A stretch of DNA of 61,709 nt, taken from NCBI RefSeq assembly GCF_000466485.1, contig NZ_KE992855.1:8073-69781 (forward strand), read 5' to 3'. The position numbers and the translations under genes were made by a program. The notes under the pieces were generated by a model, which worked only from the letters and a program-made list of their open reading frames with translations, made no database searches and had not been told where the DNA came from. This document shows positions 17,351-27,200 of this stretch, piece after piece. This stretch comes from [Clostridium] symbiosum ATCC 14940. GTDB lineage: Bacteria > Bacillota > Clostridia > Lachnospirales > Lachnospiraceae. Position 1 is the first letter of the stretch. Each line of letters starts with the position of its first letter.

Positions 17351-17557
17351 CGCTGATTGGCGGTAAAGGTTGTGAGTGTGAGCAGTATATTTTTTTGACT
17401 GATTTTCTGCAAAAGATACACCAAAACAAATGCAATTTAACAAATAATTGGGAAGTATTTTGAATCTTATTGGAAAAACATCGGGAAAAATGAATATAAA
17501 AACATAAAATATTAAAACATTCTGCGTAAGTGTAAAAATTATATTAAAAATTTAGTA

Positions 17558-17596
17558 TTGACAGATAAACAAAGTGGATTTATAATCATGATTATA
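17558..17596 (+). promoter_or_regulatory. Consensus promoter and overlapping operator of pepD-yfcC
   Basis: TTGACA (17558-17563), a 17-base spacer and TATAAT (17581-17586) form a perfect sigma-A promoter 80 bases before pepD. The perfect palindrome TATAATCATGATTATA (17581-17596) starts on the -10 box, so a bound dimer would block polymerase. The rest of the 430-base TetR-pepD gap is AT-rich and shows no gene. Confidence 0.85.
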
Positions 17597-17665
17597 AAGT
17601 AAACATTGATTATAAAAAGTGGGCAGAGGGTTAGAAAACGGTTAAATTTTTAGGAAGGAGTTTCT

Positions 17666-19114
17666 ATGGGGTACAGTAAAGAGGAGTTACTGAATGAACG
17701 GGTTTTTTATCACTTCCATCGGATTTGCCAGATACCGCACCCAAGCGGCGGGGAAAAAGCGCTGAGTGATTTTATTTTGAAGTGGGCGCTTGATTTGGGG
17801 CTGGAGGCGAGACAGGACCCGGTAAACAATGTTTTTATCAGGAAACCGGCGTCGCCGGGATATGAAGCTGCGCCTGCCGTCATGTTGCAGGCACATTTAG
17901 ACATGGTGTGTGAAAAGAATGAGGGGAGTTCCCACGATTTCTCCAAAGACCCAATCACATGGGTGATTGACGGAGACAATTTATCGACAGGGGGACAGAC
18001 TACGCTGGGGGCGGATGACGGGATTGGAGTCGCCTTTGCAATGGCAGTCCTGGAGGATAAAACCTTATGCCATCCGGAACTGGAGATTTTATTCACCGTG
18101 GCGGAGGAATCGGATTTTACGGGAGCTGTTGGCTTTGATGTGTCCTGGATGAAAGCGGATTATCTGATTAACCTGGATCACGCATGTGACAGGGAAATTC
18201 TCAGCGGGAGCTGCGGGGGAATGGATGCGGAAATCAGACTGCCGATTGAACATCGCAAGCTGCCGCAAGACTGGAAAACATATACCGTTATGATAACAGG
18301 CCTTAAGGGCGGTCATTCCGGTGAGGATATCCACAGGGGCCACGGCAATGCCAATTCACTTCTCGGCCGATTTATGGCGGAGGCCGGAAAACGCTTTACA
18401 TATGGAATTTCCGCTGTAAAAGGAGGAACCTACCGTCTGGCAATCCCAAGGGAAGCGAGAGCGGACTTAAGCCTGGCTGCCTCAGACTACGGTAAACTGG
18501 TACAGCTCGCAGAGGAATTGCAGGCCGTATACAGGGAAGAATTGCAGCAGACTTCATCATCGCTGAAGATTACCGTGGAGGAAATCCCTTTAGCGGGGAC
18601 CCAGGTTTCCCCGGATAAGATTGTCATACTGTTACTGCTGGCTCCGGACGGAATCTGCCAGATGAATGAGGTGCTGACCGGGCTTGTAGATACATCCGAC
18701 AATCTCGGTGAACTTCATATGGACAGCAGGGAATTCAGGATGGTATTTGAGATACGGTCGGCACAGGACAGTCTGAAATACTATATCTATGAGAAAATAC
18801 AACGTCTCTCTTCCCTGGTGGGAGCAAAGTGCAGCACGGAAGTTGAGTACGCAAGCTGGCATTTCCGGGCAAATTCGCCGCTTCGTGAAACTGCGGTGGA
18901 GGTTTACAAAAAGAAATACGGTTCGGAACCGACAGTTCTGACCGTCCATGCAGGGCTTGAGGTGGGCTGCTTTTTCGAGGTCAAGCCCTGCATGGACGCC
19001 ATCTCGCTGGGACCCGACTGCTGGAATTTCCATTCTCCTTCCGAGATGGTAAGCATTCCATCCGTCAGAAAAGCATACGGATTTTTGTGCAGTATTTTAG
19101 AGGAACTCAAATAA
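17666..19114 (+). CDS. pepD: Xaa-His dipeptidase (aminoacyl-histidine dipeptidase)
   Basis: A cytoplasmic M20-family zinc dipeptidase, 482 residues, the usual length for PepD/carnosinase-type enzymes. The N-terminus carries RICQIPHPSGGEKALSDF. Metal-site motifs follow: AHLDMV with His77 and Asp79, GADDGIG near residue 115, EESDFTGAVGFD near 147, and GLKGGHSGEDIH near 212 in the lid domain. It hydrolyses short peptides such as Xaa-His. The ATG has AGGAAGGAG upstream. It is followed after 60 bases by a YfcC carrier, and both sit behind the operator-covered promoter, suggesting import and cleavage of dipeptides or use of the released amino acids. Confidence 0.93.
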   Translation: MGYSKEELLNERVFYHFHRICQIPHPSGGEKALSDFILKWALDLGLEARQDPVNNVFIRKPASPGYEAAPAVMLQAHLDMVCEKNEGSSHDFSKDPITWVIDGDNLSTGGQTTLGADDGIGVAFAMAVLEDKTLCHPELEILFTVAEESDFTGAVGFDVSWMKADYLINLDHACDREILSGSCGGMDAEIRLPIEHRKLPQDWKTYTVMITGLKGGHSGEDIHRGHGNANSLLGRFMAEAGKRFTYGISAVKGGTYRLAIPREARADLSLAASDYGKLVQLAEELQAVYREELQQTSSSLKITVEEIPLAGTQVSPDKIVILLLLAPDGICQMNEVLTGLVDTSDNLGELHMDSREFRMVFEIRSAQDSLKYYIYEKIQRLSSLVGAKCSTEVEYASWHFRANSPLRETAVEVYKKKYGSEPTVLTVHAGLEVGCFFEVKPCMDAISLGPDCWNFHSPSEMVSIPSVRKAYGFLCSILEELK

Positions 19115-19174
19115 AGAATCATAAAGGGGAAATTAAAAAAGCTTTATATCTTATGTATGAGAAAGGAGAGCAGT

Positions 19175-20638
19175 ATGGAAGATAAAAGGGAAGATAAAAA
19201 TCTAAATGAAGCGGAAGGACGGGTAGTGGAAGCGGAGAAAAAGAAACTCGCCCTAAAAGCGGTAAATCCAATGATTTTCCTGGTTGTGATAATCGCGCTT
19301 TGTGCCATAGCTTCTTATATCGTTCCGGCTGGCACATATGACCGCGTGCTGGATGCGGCCAGCGGCAGAGAGATAGTTGATCCTGCCAGTTTCCATTATA
19401 TAGCCAGAACGCCTGTAACCCTGTTTGGACTTTTGATGTCGGTAACACAGGGATTGCAGAATGCGGCTTATGTTATATTTTTCCTGATGATTATAGGCGG
19501 CACCTTTGCAGTACTGGATGCCACCGGTGCCATGAATGCCGGAATGGCGAATGTAGTTAAGGCGACAAGGGGAAAAGAGCTTCTGATGATTCCTATTTGT
19601 ATGATCGTCTTTGGCTGTGGTTCCGCCTTCTGCGGAAATTTCGAAGAGTTCCTGGCCTTTGTTCCGCTGGTCCTGGCATGCTGTCTTACTATGGGCTTTG
19701 ACTCGCTGACGGCAGTCGGCATCATTTTCTGTGCGGCAGGCGCCGGTTACGGCGGAGCGATTACGAATGCTTTTACCATCGGCGTGGCCCAGAGTATTGC
19801 GGGGCTTCCGATGTTCTCAGGAATCGAGCTCAGGGTCGTCCTGTTTATCACACTTGAAACTGTAAGTATCCTGTACGTTATGTGGCATGCCAGCAGAGTT
19901 AAGAAAAATCCGAAATCAAGCTCTGTATATGAGTATGATATGGCCCATGCCCATGAGCATGTGATTGATATTGATAATATTCCCAAGATGACCCTGCGCC
20001 AGAAACTTGTATTGATTATATTTGTTCTGGGAATCATCTTTACCGTACATGGCGTAATTGTTAATGGTTACTATATCGATGAGCTTTCGGCAGTATTCCT
20101 TGCGATTGGTATCCTGGCCGGCATAGTCGGCGGACTCCGTCCCGGTGAGATCTGTGATAGCTTTGAAAAAGGTTTTGGCAACATGTTGTTCCCCTGCATC
20201 ATGATCGGTTTGGCAAATGCGGCGATTGTTATTCTTCAGGATGCCAATATCATGGATACAATTGTACATGCGCTTGCCAGCACACTGAATAATCTCCATG
20301 CCTCCATGATGGCCTGCGGCATGTTCGTAGTACAGGATATATTTAATGTACTGGTTCCATCCGGTTCCGGTCAGGCGGCGATTACGATGCCGATTATGGC
20401 GCCGCTTGCCGATATGCTTGGAGTTACCCGTCAGACTGCAGTTCTCGCATTCCAGATGGGAGATGCGTTTACCAACGTACTCGCTCCTACCGGAGGAGAA
20501 ATCCTGGCCGCCCTTGCCATGTGTAAGACCCCTTACGGAAAATGGGTAAAATACCTGCTGCCTCTCTTTGTTATGTGGTGGATCGTTGCTTTTATCTTCC
20601 TGATTTATGCGACGAAGATCGGATTCGGTCCATTCTGA
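19175..20638 (+). CDS. YfcC-family membrane carrier (first of two)
   Basis: A 487-residue polytopic membrane protein (about 11-12 helices) of the YfcC / C4-dicarboxylate-carrier-like family. After a ~35-residue charged N-terminus come IVPAGTYDRV, GTFAVLDATGAMNAG, NAFTIGVAQSIAGLP, a central hydrophilic loop near residue 250, and LVPSGSGQAAITMPIMAPL near the end, all typical of the family. The substrate is not predictable; amino acids or peptides are plausible given pepD upstream. The start is ATG 19175 because AAAGGAG lies just upstream; the earlier ATG at 19157 lacks a site. The carrier at 59790 is a homologue. Confidence 0.9.
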   Translation: MEDKREDKNLNEAEGRVVEAEKKKLALKAVNPMIFLVVIIALCAIASYIVPAGTYDRVLDAASGREIVDPASFHYIARTPVTLFGLLMSVTQGLQNAAYVIFFLMIIGGTFAVLDATGAMNAGMANVVKATRGKELLMIPICMIVFGCGSAFCGNFEEFLAFVPLVLACCLTMGFDSLTAVGIIFCAAGAGYGGAITNAFTIGVAQSIAGLPMFSGIELRVVLFITLETVSILYVMWHASRVKKNPKSSSVYEYDMAHAHEHVIDIDNIPKMTLRQKLVLIIFVLGIIFTVHGVIVNGYYIDELSAVFLAIGILAGIVGGLRPGEICDSFEKGFGNMLFPCIMIGLANAAIVILQDANIMDTIVHALASTLNNLHASMMACGMFVVQDIFNVLVPSGSGQAAITMPIMAPLADMLGVTRQTAVLAFQMGDAFTNVLAPTGGEILAALAMCKTPYGKWVKYLLPLFVMWWIVAFIFLIYATKIGFGPF

Positions 20639-20683
20639 TACAGCAGTTAACTAAACAGCCAATACATATTAACATACCCCCTT

Positions 20684-20726
20684 GCGGGCCGGACTTAACT
20701 TGCCATTATGTCCGGTCCGCTTTTTT
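20684..20726. terminator. Terminator between yfcC and the LysR gene
   Basis: GCGGGCCGGAC (20684-20694) pairs with GTCCGGTCCGC (20710-20720) apart from one central mismatch and is followed by TTTTTT. The last codons of the convergent LysR gene overlap the structure. Confidence 0.8.
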
Positions 20727-21674
20727 GTCCAGACGGATATCCGAGAGATCGGCAAATACATCCCTCGTTATATCAATGAAATCTTTCATATATTTAGGAA
20801 GGTACCTGTCCTTATGATAGGCCAGGACAAGCCGGTGCCTTACAGGCTCTCCGTTCAGCATGAGGGGGAAGGTATTGGCGTCCGGAGCTTTTTCCTCAAG
20901 AAGCGGGAGCCTCATCTGCGTACAGAAAAAAGCGCCGTAATCATAGGGATAAAGGGAAATTAAAAGCTCCGTAGTGCTGGATTCCAGAAACACCTTCGGC
21001 ACGAATCCGGCATCCAGAAAACATTGGTCCACCATTTTGCGCAGACGCATCGGCGGCTTTGGCAGCAGGAAGGGAAAGTCCTTAAATTCCTTCAGCTTAA
21101 CGCCGCCGGCGGACTGGCGTTTCACTGTGCCGCATTCCTCTCCCAGCTGCTTTACCATCAACGAGTCGGAGACAACGAGAAACAGATTGTCATCCAGCAG
21201 CGGAAGGATTTCGAGATGGGGATCCGCCGTATACTTGATGCCGATATAAAGATCCAGTTCTCCGTCAAACACCATCTGCTCCATCACTTCCGAGGAGGTA
21301 TCCACTAGCTGGATCGATACGTAGGGCCACAGCTCATGGAAGCGGGGAAGAATGGACGGCAGGCAGATTTCGCCCCGGTAGGAAGGAATTCCAATTTTTA
21401 AGTTTCCTGCTCCCAGGAGGGAAATATCGCTGAGCCGGTTTTTTAAATCATTTTCTTCAGACAGGATCCTGCCGGCGGCCAGAAGAAGCTGCTCTCCGGC
21501 ATAGGTGAGGGACAGCTTTGGTTTGCGGTAAAAAAGCTCCACGCCATAATATTGTTCCAGCCGCTGGATATGCTGGCTCAGATTCTGCTGAGTGATATAG
21601 AGTTTCTGGGCTGTGTTTGTCATATGCAGCTCTTTGGCCAGTTCCGTAAAATAATAGAGGCTTATCAGGTTCAT
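20706..21674 (-). CDS. LysR-family regulator
   Basis: A 322-residue LysR-type regulator: winged HTH at residues 1-60 (MNLISLYYFTELAKELHMT, TAQKLYITQQNLSQHIQRLE) and a periplasmic-binding-like effector domain at about 90-300. The ATG at 21674 is used because AAGGAG lies eight bases upstream; a GTG three codons earlier is too close. It is divergent from the RraA-like operon with a ~290-base shared upstream region, the usual arrangement for a LysR activator and its target. Confidence 0.9.
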   Translation of the reverse strand: MNLISLYYFTELAKELHMTNTAQKLYITQQNLSQHIQRLEQYYGVELFYRKPKLSLTYAGEQLLLAAGRILSEENDLKNRLSDISLLGAGNLKIGIPSYRGEICLPSILPRFHELWPYVSIQLVDTSSEVMEQMVFDGELDLYIGIKYTADPHLEILPLLDDNLFLVVSDSLMVKQLGEECGTVKRQSAGGVKLKEFKDFPFLLPKPPMRLRKMVDQCFLDAGFVPKVFLESSTTELLISLYPYDYGAFFCTQMRLPLLEEKAPDANTFPLMLNGEPVRHRLVLAYHKDRYLPKYMKDFIDITRDVFADLSDIRLDKKADRT

Positions 21675-21794
21675 GTACGGCACTCCTTTTCCAGATTCTT
21701 GTTAAGCTGCATTGAGCGGCAGCGTTTATCTCAGTATATCACTAAAACAGATACATAACAAAGAAATATTGTTAAAAACATAAAAATACCTTGT

Positions 21795-21824
21795 TTGAAA
21801 TTGTTCTCTCTGCTGTGCTATGAT
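21795..21824 (+). promoter_or_regulatory. Promoter of the RraA-like operon
   Basis: TTGAAA (21795-21800), an 18-base spacer and TATGAT (21819-21824) lie in the LysR-RraA intergenic region. This is a moderate sigma-A match, consistent with a promoter that needs activator help. Confidence 0.55.
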
Positions 21825-21965
21825 TCAGATATAGAAAATAAGCGGTGAATAAAAGATGGAAACGGCCGTATGCCTCCGGGAGCCGGTAATCGCAAGGAGG
21901 CGTTAAAAGACCGTAAGAATTCAGGAATATTCATTTAACTGAAAAAGAAAGGTATGGTGGACAGT

Positions 21966-22667
21966 ATGGCAGTTGGTAAGAGAATTTATTTGAAAAGGAA
22001 AATGCCGGATCACGAGGTGATGATGCAGTTTAAGGAGATTCCGGCTTCAAATGTGGCGGATGTAATGGAACGAAGCTGCGCGATGAACCCAAGAATCCGT
22101 CTGGTGAGCAGTCCGAAGGCGCAGATGATGGTCGGGCCGGCATTGACGATAAAAGCAAGAAGCGGAGATAATTTAGCGCTTCACGCTGCGATTGATATGG
22201 CCCAGGAAGGCGACGTACTGGTAGTTTCCAATGAGGGCGATAACACCAGGGCACTGATGGGAGAGATTATGATGGCCCTTCTCTACCATACGAAGAAGGC
22301 GGCAGGAATTATTCTGGACGGTCCGATCCGCGATATTGATGAGATCGGAAAATGGGATTTTCCTGTGTACGCTACGGGAACTACACCGGGCGGCCCATAC
22401 AAAGAGGGACCGGGTGAGGTGAATGTGCCGATTTCCTGTGGTGAGATCAGCGTGAACCCGGGAGACATTATCCTGGCGGATCCGGACGGAATCATCGTAA
22501 TTCCCAGAAAAGACGCGCCTCAGATTCTGGAGGATGCGAAAAAATTCCAGGCTGCGGACGAGACAAAGCTGGCTGCTGCAAAGAACGGTACATCCAAGCG
22601 TGAATGGGTGAAAAAATCTCTGGAAGCAAAAGGATTTGAATTTATCGATGACGCATACGAAGCATAA
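21966..22667 (+). CDS. RraA-like family protein (probable aldolase/decarboxylase)
   Basis: A 233-residue protein of the RraA / HMG-aldolase-like fold, formerly annotated as dimethylmenaquinone methyltransferase-like. Motifs: ASNVADVMER near the start, AAIDMAQEGDVLVVSNEGD, and the active-site DGPIRDIDEI. Family members cleave 4-hydroxy-4-methyl-2-oxoglutarate or decarboxylate oxaloacetate with a divalent metal. Next to a beta-hydroxyacid-dehydrogenase-like gene, a sugar-acid or branched keto-acid route is likely (inference). The start could be ATG 21954 or 21966; neither ribosome binding site is decisive. Confidence 0.87.
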   Translation: MAVGKRIYLKRKMPDHEVMMQFKEIPASNVADVMERSCAMNPRIRLVSSPKAQMMVGPALTIKARSGDNLALHAAIDMAQEGDVLVVSNEGDNTRALMGEIMMALLYHTKKAAGIILDGPIRDIDEIGKWDFPVYATGTTPGGPYKEGPGEVNVPISCGEISVNPGDIILADPDGIIVIPRKDAPQILEDAKKFQAADETKLAAAKNGTSKREWVKKSLEAKGFEFIDDAYEA

Positions 22668-22681
22668 AGGAGAGTATTGAA

Positions 22682-23560
22682 ATGAAGATAGGTTTTATCG
22701 GTTTCGGCGAAGCTGCATATAATATTTCCCTTGGACTGAAAGGGGAAGGCGTAACAGGAATTATTGCATACGATAAGATGGCCGGGGATCCTGTGATGGG
22801 ACCGATGGTGGCAGGCCGCGCCGCGGAGGCGGAGGCAGCCCTTCTTGATACGGCGAAGGAAGTCGCTGAGCAGGCGGACGTAATTTTTGGGGCTGTACCT
22901 TCCTCTTTTGCCCTCGATGTCTGTGATGAGATTAAAGATGTGCTTTGCGAGGGGAAAATCTACGCCGACGTCAGCGCGTCGACACCTGCGGTGAAAGAAA
23001 AAATCTGGGAGGCCGTCAGGGATACGGGAGTCAAATTCGTTGATGCCGCGATGTTAGGTTCCCTTCCAAAAGACAAACACCAGGTTCCGATTACCGCCAG
23101 CGGAAACGGAGCCGATACACTGAAAGAAATGATGACGCCTTACGGCATGAAGATTACAACGGCCGGGGAAAAGGCAGGCGCGGCCTCGGCAATCAAGCTG
23201 GTGAGAAGTATTTATATGAAGGGAATTGCCTCCCTGATGATCGAGATGCTACAGGCGGCCGATGCCTATGACGTATCAGAGGAAGTCGTTTCTTCCATTG
23301 CGAAGTCCATGGATAACATCCCCTTTACCTCCCACCTCGACAGGCTCGTTACCGGAACGGCAATCCACTGCCACCGCCGGGCGGCTGAGCTGAAAGGCTC
23401 CATCGCCATGCTGGAGGAATGCGGCTTCAGCTCCGTCATGACGAAAGCGGCCAAGGAGAGAATGGAAGATATGGAACAGTTTGACTTTGCGGCACGCTAT
23501 GTGGAGAAAAAGCCGGACGGATGGAACGAGATTATCCAGGTTATGAAGGAAGAAAAATAA
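22682..23560 (+). CDS. NAD(P)-dependent beta-hydroxyacid dehydrogenase-like, DUF1932 type
   Basis: A 292-residue two-domain oxidoreductase. The N-terminal Rossmann fold shows GFIGFGEAAYNIS. The substrate-binding motif region has ADVSASTPAVKEKI. A catalytic Lys is expected in AASAIKLVRSIYMKGIASL, and a helical DUF1932-type C-terminal domain follows. It belongs to the 6-phosphogluconate / 3-hydroxyisobutyrate dehydrogenase superfamily. It follows the RraA-like gene by 14 bases, so dehydrogenation followed by aldol or decarboxylation cleavage of the same substrate is the likely pair reaction (inference). The substrate is unknown. Confidence 0.88.
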   Translation: MKIGFIGFGEAAYNISLGLKGEGVTGIIAYDKMAGDPVMGPMVAGRAAEAEAALLDTAKEVAEQADVIFGAVPSSFALDVCDEIKDVLCEGKIYADVSASTPAVKEKIWEAVRDTGVKFVDAAMLGSLPKDKHQVPITASGNGADTLKEMMTPYGMKITTAGEKAGAASAIKLVRSIYMKGIASLMIEMLQAADAYDVSEEVVSSIAKSMDNIPFTSHLDRLVTGTAIHCHRRAAELKGSIAMLEECGFSSVMTKAAKERMEDMEQFDFAARYVEKKPDGWNEIIQVMKEEK

Positions 23561-23620
23561 CACGGGGCGGCAGGCGTTCTGCCGTTCTGCCATGGCCAAT
23601 CATTCCAGATGGCAAAGAAA

Positions 23621-23677
23621 AACGAAATAGAAGGCCTGATATCTGCCCCCACCAGATATCAGGCCTTCTATTTCGTT
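23621..23677. terminator. 25-bp perfect hairpin after the dehydrogenase gene
   Basis: 23621-23645 and 23653-23677 are perfect reverse complements around a seven-base CCCCCAC loop. No long T-run follows, so termination is plausible but not typical; it could also protect 3' mRNA ends. The remaining ~300-base gap to the HPt gene holds only the promoter at 23777. Confidence 0.7.
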
Positions 23678-23776
23678 ATGGCTCTTTTGTCTGTTATGAT
23701 CAGTATCACCGGTCAGGCTTATCTACAGGTATCAGTTTTCCACCCCCCGGCTGCTTCTAATAAGCGCATATTTGTC

Positions 23777-23805
23777 TTGTTAATAAGCCTAAAAAAGTGT
23801 AAAAT
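23777..23805 (+). promoter_or_regulatory. Promoter of the HPt-kinase operon
   Basis: TTGTTA (23777-23782), a 17-base spacer and TAAAAT (23800-23805) lie 60 bases before the HPt start. Confidence 0.65.
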
Positions 23806-23864
23806 AAAGATAGTTACAGCAGGATTACAAAATACATAAGAGGGCTGCTGCCGAGGGGGATGAT

Positions 23865-24227
23865 ATGGCTGATACGTTAAAAAAAGTACTGACTGAATAT
23901 GGTGTGGATATGAAAAAGACAATGGAAAGATTTGTGGGGGATGAGGATTTATATGCAGAATGTCTCACAAAATTTCTTTCTGACAGCAGCTGGCCTCTTT
24001 TAAAAAATGCATATGAACATAAGGAATACAAAGAAATGTTTGAATACGCCCACACGTTAAAGGGCGTCACAGGAAATTTGGGACTTACACCGCTGTATAA
24101 TGCCGTCAGCGATATGGTAGGGGCATTAAGATTTGAACAGTATGAAAAAGTGGACGGACTCTATGAACTGGTGGAGGCGGAATTAAGTCGGCTTCTGAGG
24201 GTCCTGGGACAGTCAGGAGAAGAATGA
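23865..24227 (+). CDS. HPt phosphotransfer protein
   Basis: A 120-residue single-domain histidine phosphotransfer protein. The phospho-acceptor is His63 in AHTLKGVTGNLGL, within the usual four-helix layout. It starts after GAGGGGG and ends one base before the hybrid kinase ATG, so the two are translationally coupled. It should exchange phosphate with the receiver domain of that kinase. No response regulator with an output domain is encoded nearby. Confidence 0.93.
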   Translation: MADTLKKVLTEYGVDMKKTMERFVGDEDLYAECLTKFLSDSSWPLLKNAYEHKEYKEMFEYAHTLKGVTGNLGLTPLYNAVSDMVGALRFEQYEKVDGLYELVEAELSRLLRVLGQSGEE

Positions 24228-24228
24228 T

Positions 24229-27200
24229 ATGACGGGGAATTTGAATGCTGCGCTGGTGCTTGTCAATAAATTGAACGAAGCATATTTTCTGCACAGGAAT
24301 CTGGAAATCATACTGTCCTGTTTTTCTGCGGATGCCCATGTGGTAGGAGTCAGTACAGGCGAGGTTTCAAACGGACTGGAGCAGATACGTACGGCAGTGT
24401 CCAAAGGGCTGGCAACTGTGCCCTTTGTATCAGGAAGAGAGACAGAGGTCCTTATGCTGCGGGAACGGCGTAAGGACCTGGTTGAAGTTTCCGTGAAATA
24501 TACGTTGCTGTCACAGCAGGGAGAGCCGGTTTTAGCTCCATTTATTGTTACGGCAAACTGTGAGGAGGAGAGTCATGGATGGAAAATCACATTGATTCAT
24601 TCTTCCATGCCGGGGGATTATGTTGAGGCATTTTTCCTGGAAACGAAGCTGCAGAACGTAATTGATGCCATCCCCGGCGGGGTCGCGGTTTACAGGGTTT
24701 CAGATGTATTTGATATGCAGTATTTTTCCAAAGGAGTTCCGGAACTAACCGGTTATACGCCGGAGGAGTACAGACGGGTGATAAAGGACGAGCCTTCAGC
24801 AATGCCTTCCTCGGAAGACACACAGACGGCAATGCGGAAACTGCGTTATGCTGCGGAACATAATGCTTCCGCTGATTTCGAATTCCGTATGTACCACAGG
24901 AATGGGGATACGGTATGGGTCCGCATACAGGCAAAGGTCATAGGCTATGAGGATGGATACCCATTGCTGCACTGCGTGTACCATAACATAACTGCCCGTA
25001 AAAAAGCAGAGCTTGAACTGCTGAAGGCCCGGCAGGAGAATGACCGTCTCTTGGCGGAATATTCCGATTCGGTAAATAATTCCCCCGGCGGCCTGGTGAC
25101 CATTGAGATTACCGGCGCGGGAATGCCCTATCCCATTTTTGTCAGCCAGGGATTTTTGAACATAACCAGGATGACCAGGGAACAGTTTTATCAGGTATAT
25201 GTGGACAGCGCCTTTGACGGCCTCCATCCGGATGACATCCAACGTGTGATTGCCGCCTACCGTAAACTTCAAAAGCCCGGTGACCAGGTGGACGATACCT
25301 TCCGGCTTGTCTGCGGGGACGGGACCTATGTGTGGGTGCAGGCGAGGGCAACCCTGACTGAAAGGGAAGGCCGGAGAATTATATACATCGGTTATCTGGA
25401 TGCCACTGACCGCATTGAGGCACAGAAGAAGCAGTACCTGCAGCAGCAGGCGCTGGAACAGGCCATAGACCACTCCAACCTTATGTTCTGGGAATATGAC
25501 TGCGGCAGCCATACGGCTTATTCGGGACAAAAGGTACAGAGCCTTTTCGGCCTGGGGAAAATAGTGGATAATTTCCCGGAAACCTGGCTGAGGATGGGAT
25601 ATATTCATGAGGAGGATCAGAAGACCTACCGGAAGGCTTTTGCGGATATTGACAATGGCTCCCTCCAGGAGGAATTCAGCGCCAGGGCAAAGATTCCCGG
25701 CTCAGACAGATGGATATGGATGAATTTCCGCTGCAATGTTATCTGTGATGACACCGGCAGGGCGATCCGGACAATCTGCACGGCTGAGAATATTGACAGA
25801 TATAAGGAGCTGGAACAGACGTTTTTTGAAGTCATGCGGCAGAACGGCGTGACCTCATGGAAATATGATATGGAACGGCAGGCTGTCCTTGAGGGGAATA
25901 AGGTGGTCAGCGCTTACGGCCTGCATGCGCATCATATACAGGAAGGGCTGATAGAGGGAAAGCTGTTCCATCCGGAGGATGCCCCAAAAGCCCGGCTGCT
26001 GCTTCAGCATATAAGGGAAGGGGAACGGGAGGTTTCGGGAATATTCCGGGTATTTGATAAAAAAGCCGGGGAATATTCCTGGATCAGGCTGTCCTATACC
26101 GTATTGGTGGACGCTGACGGTATACGCAGGACAGCGTTGGGAAGCGCCATGGATATCAGCCGTGAAATACAGCACAGGCAAAAATTCGAAGAAATGCTTC
26201 TGCTGCACAAAAATAAGAAGAACCTGGACACTCTTCTCACCGGATACTGCAGCCTGAAAGAAAATATCATAAAGGGGCTGAACGATTTCTCGGGCCAGGA
26301 TTTTGGACAACGCTACGGCTCTGTACGAGATGAATTTTTCACACGGTTTGCTGACGCTATTGTGGATGAAAAGGAACGGAGCCAATTTTTGGATACATAT
26401 CTGGCGAAACCGCTGCTGGCTGATTTTGCAAAAGGAATCAGTAACCATAACAATATCTACTACTGCAAATTCAGGGATGAGGACGAAGGGCTTTATGTAC
26501 AGGTAAATGTGGATACAATGCTGGCTCCCGACAAAAACGATGTAATAGGCTTTTTGACCGTGAGTGACATGTCCCAGCAGGTGATTGCCGAGAAAATCAT
26601 AAACCGGGTTGTGGAACAGGAATTTGATTTTATTGCGTTGATTGACATAGCAAGCGGGAATATTGACAGGATCATTGACCGCATGGGGGAATATGATCAT
26701 CCTGCCAGGGGAGAGAACTACGATATGCGGGTTGGAAACGGGCTGCTTACCTATGTGGTGGAGGAAGAGCGGGAAGCATGTTCCAATACCAACACGATAC
26801 AGGGGATATTAAAAGGCCTGGGAGAAGCGGGCAATGATTATCAGACCGCATACTCTATCGTCAATCCGAAAACCGGGAAACGGGAACGGAAGCTGTGGAC
26901 ATTCTCCTATTTTGACGATACAAAGAAGAAAGTGATACTTACAAGGACTGATATGACCGCCACATATTTAAAGGAACAGGTACAGCAAAGGAATCTGTCG
27001 GAAGCCCTGGAATTTGCAAAAGCTGCCAATAAAGCGAAAAGCGATTTCCTGGCGGCCATGAGCCACGATATCAGAACGCCGATGAACGCAATCATAGGCA
27101 TGACGGAGCTTGCCCTTTCCGATCTCTCGGACCGGGAGCAGATCCATGAAAGTTTCACGACAATTAAATCCTCTTCAGCGCACTTGATTTCCATAATTAA

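Noticed and set aside
23521-23839. Two small frames after the dehydrogenase gene
   Set aside because: They read through the perfect 25-base hairpin and lack ribosome binding sites.
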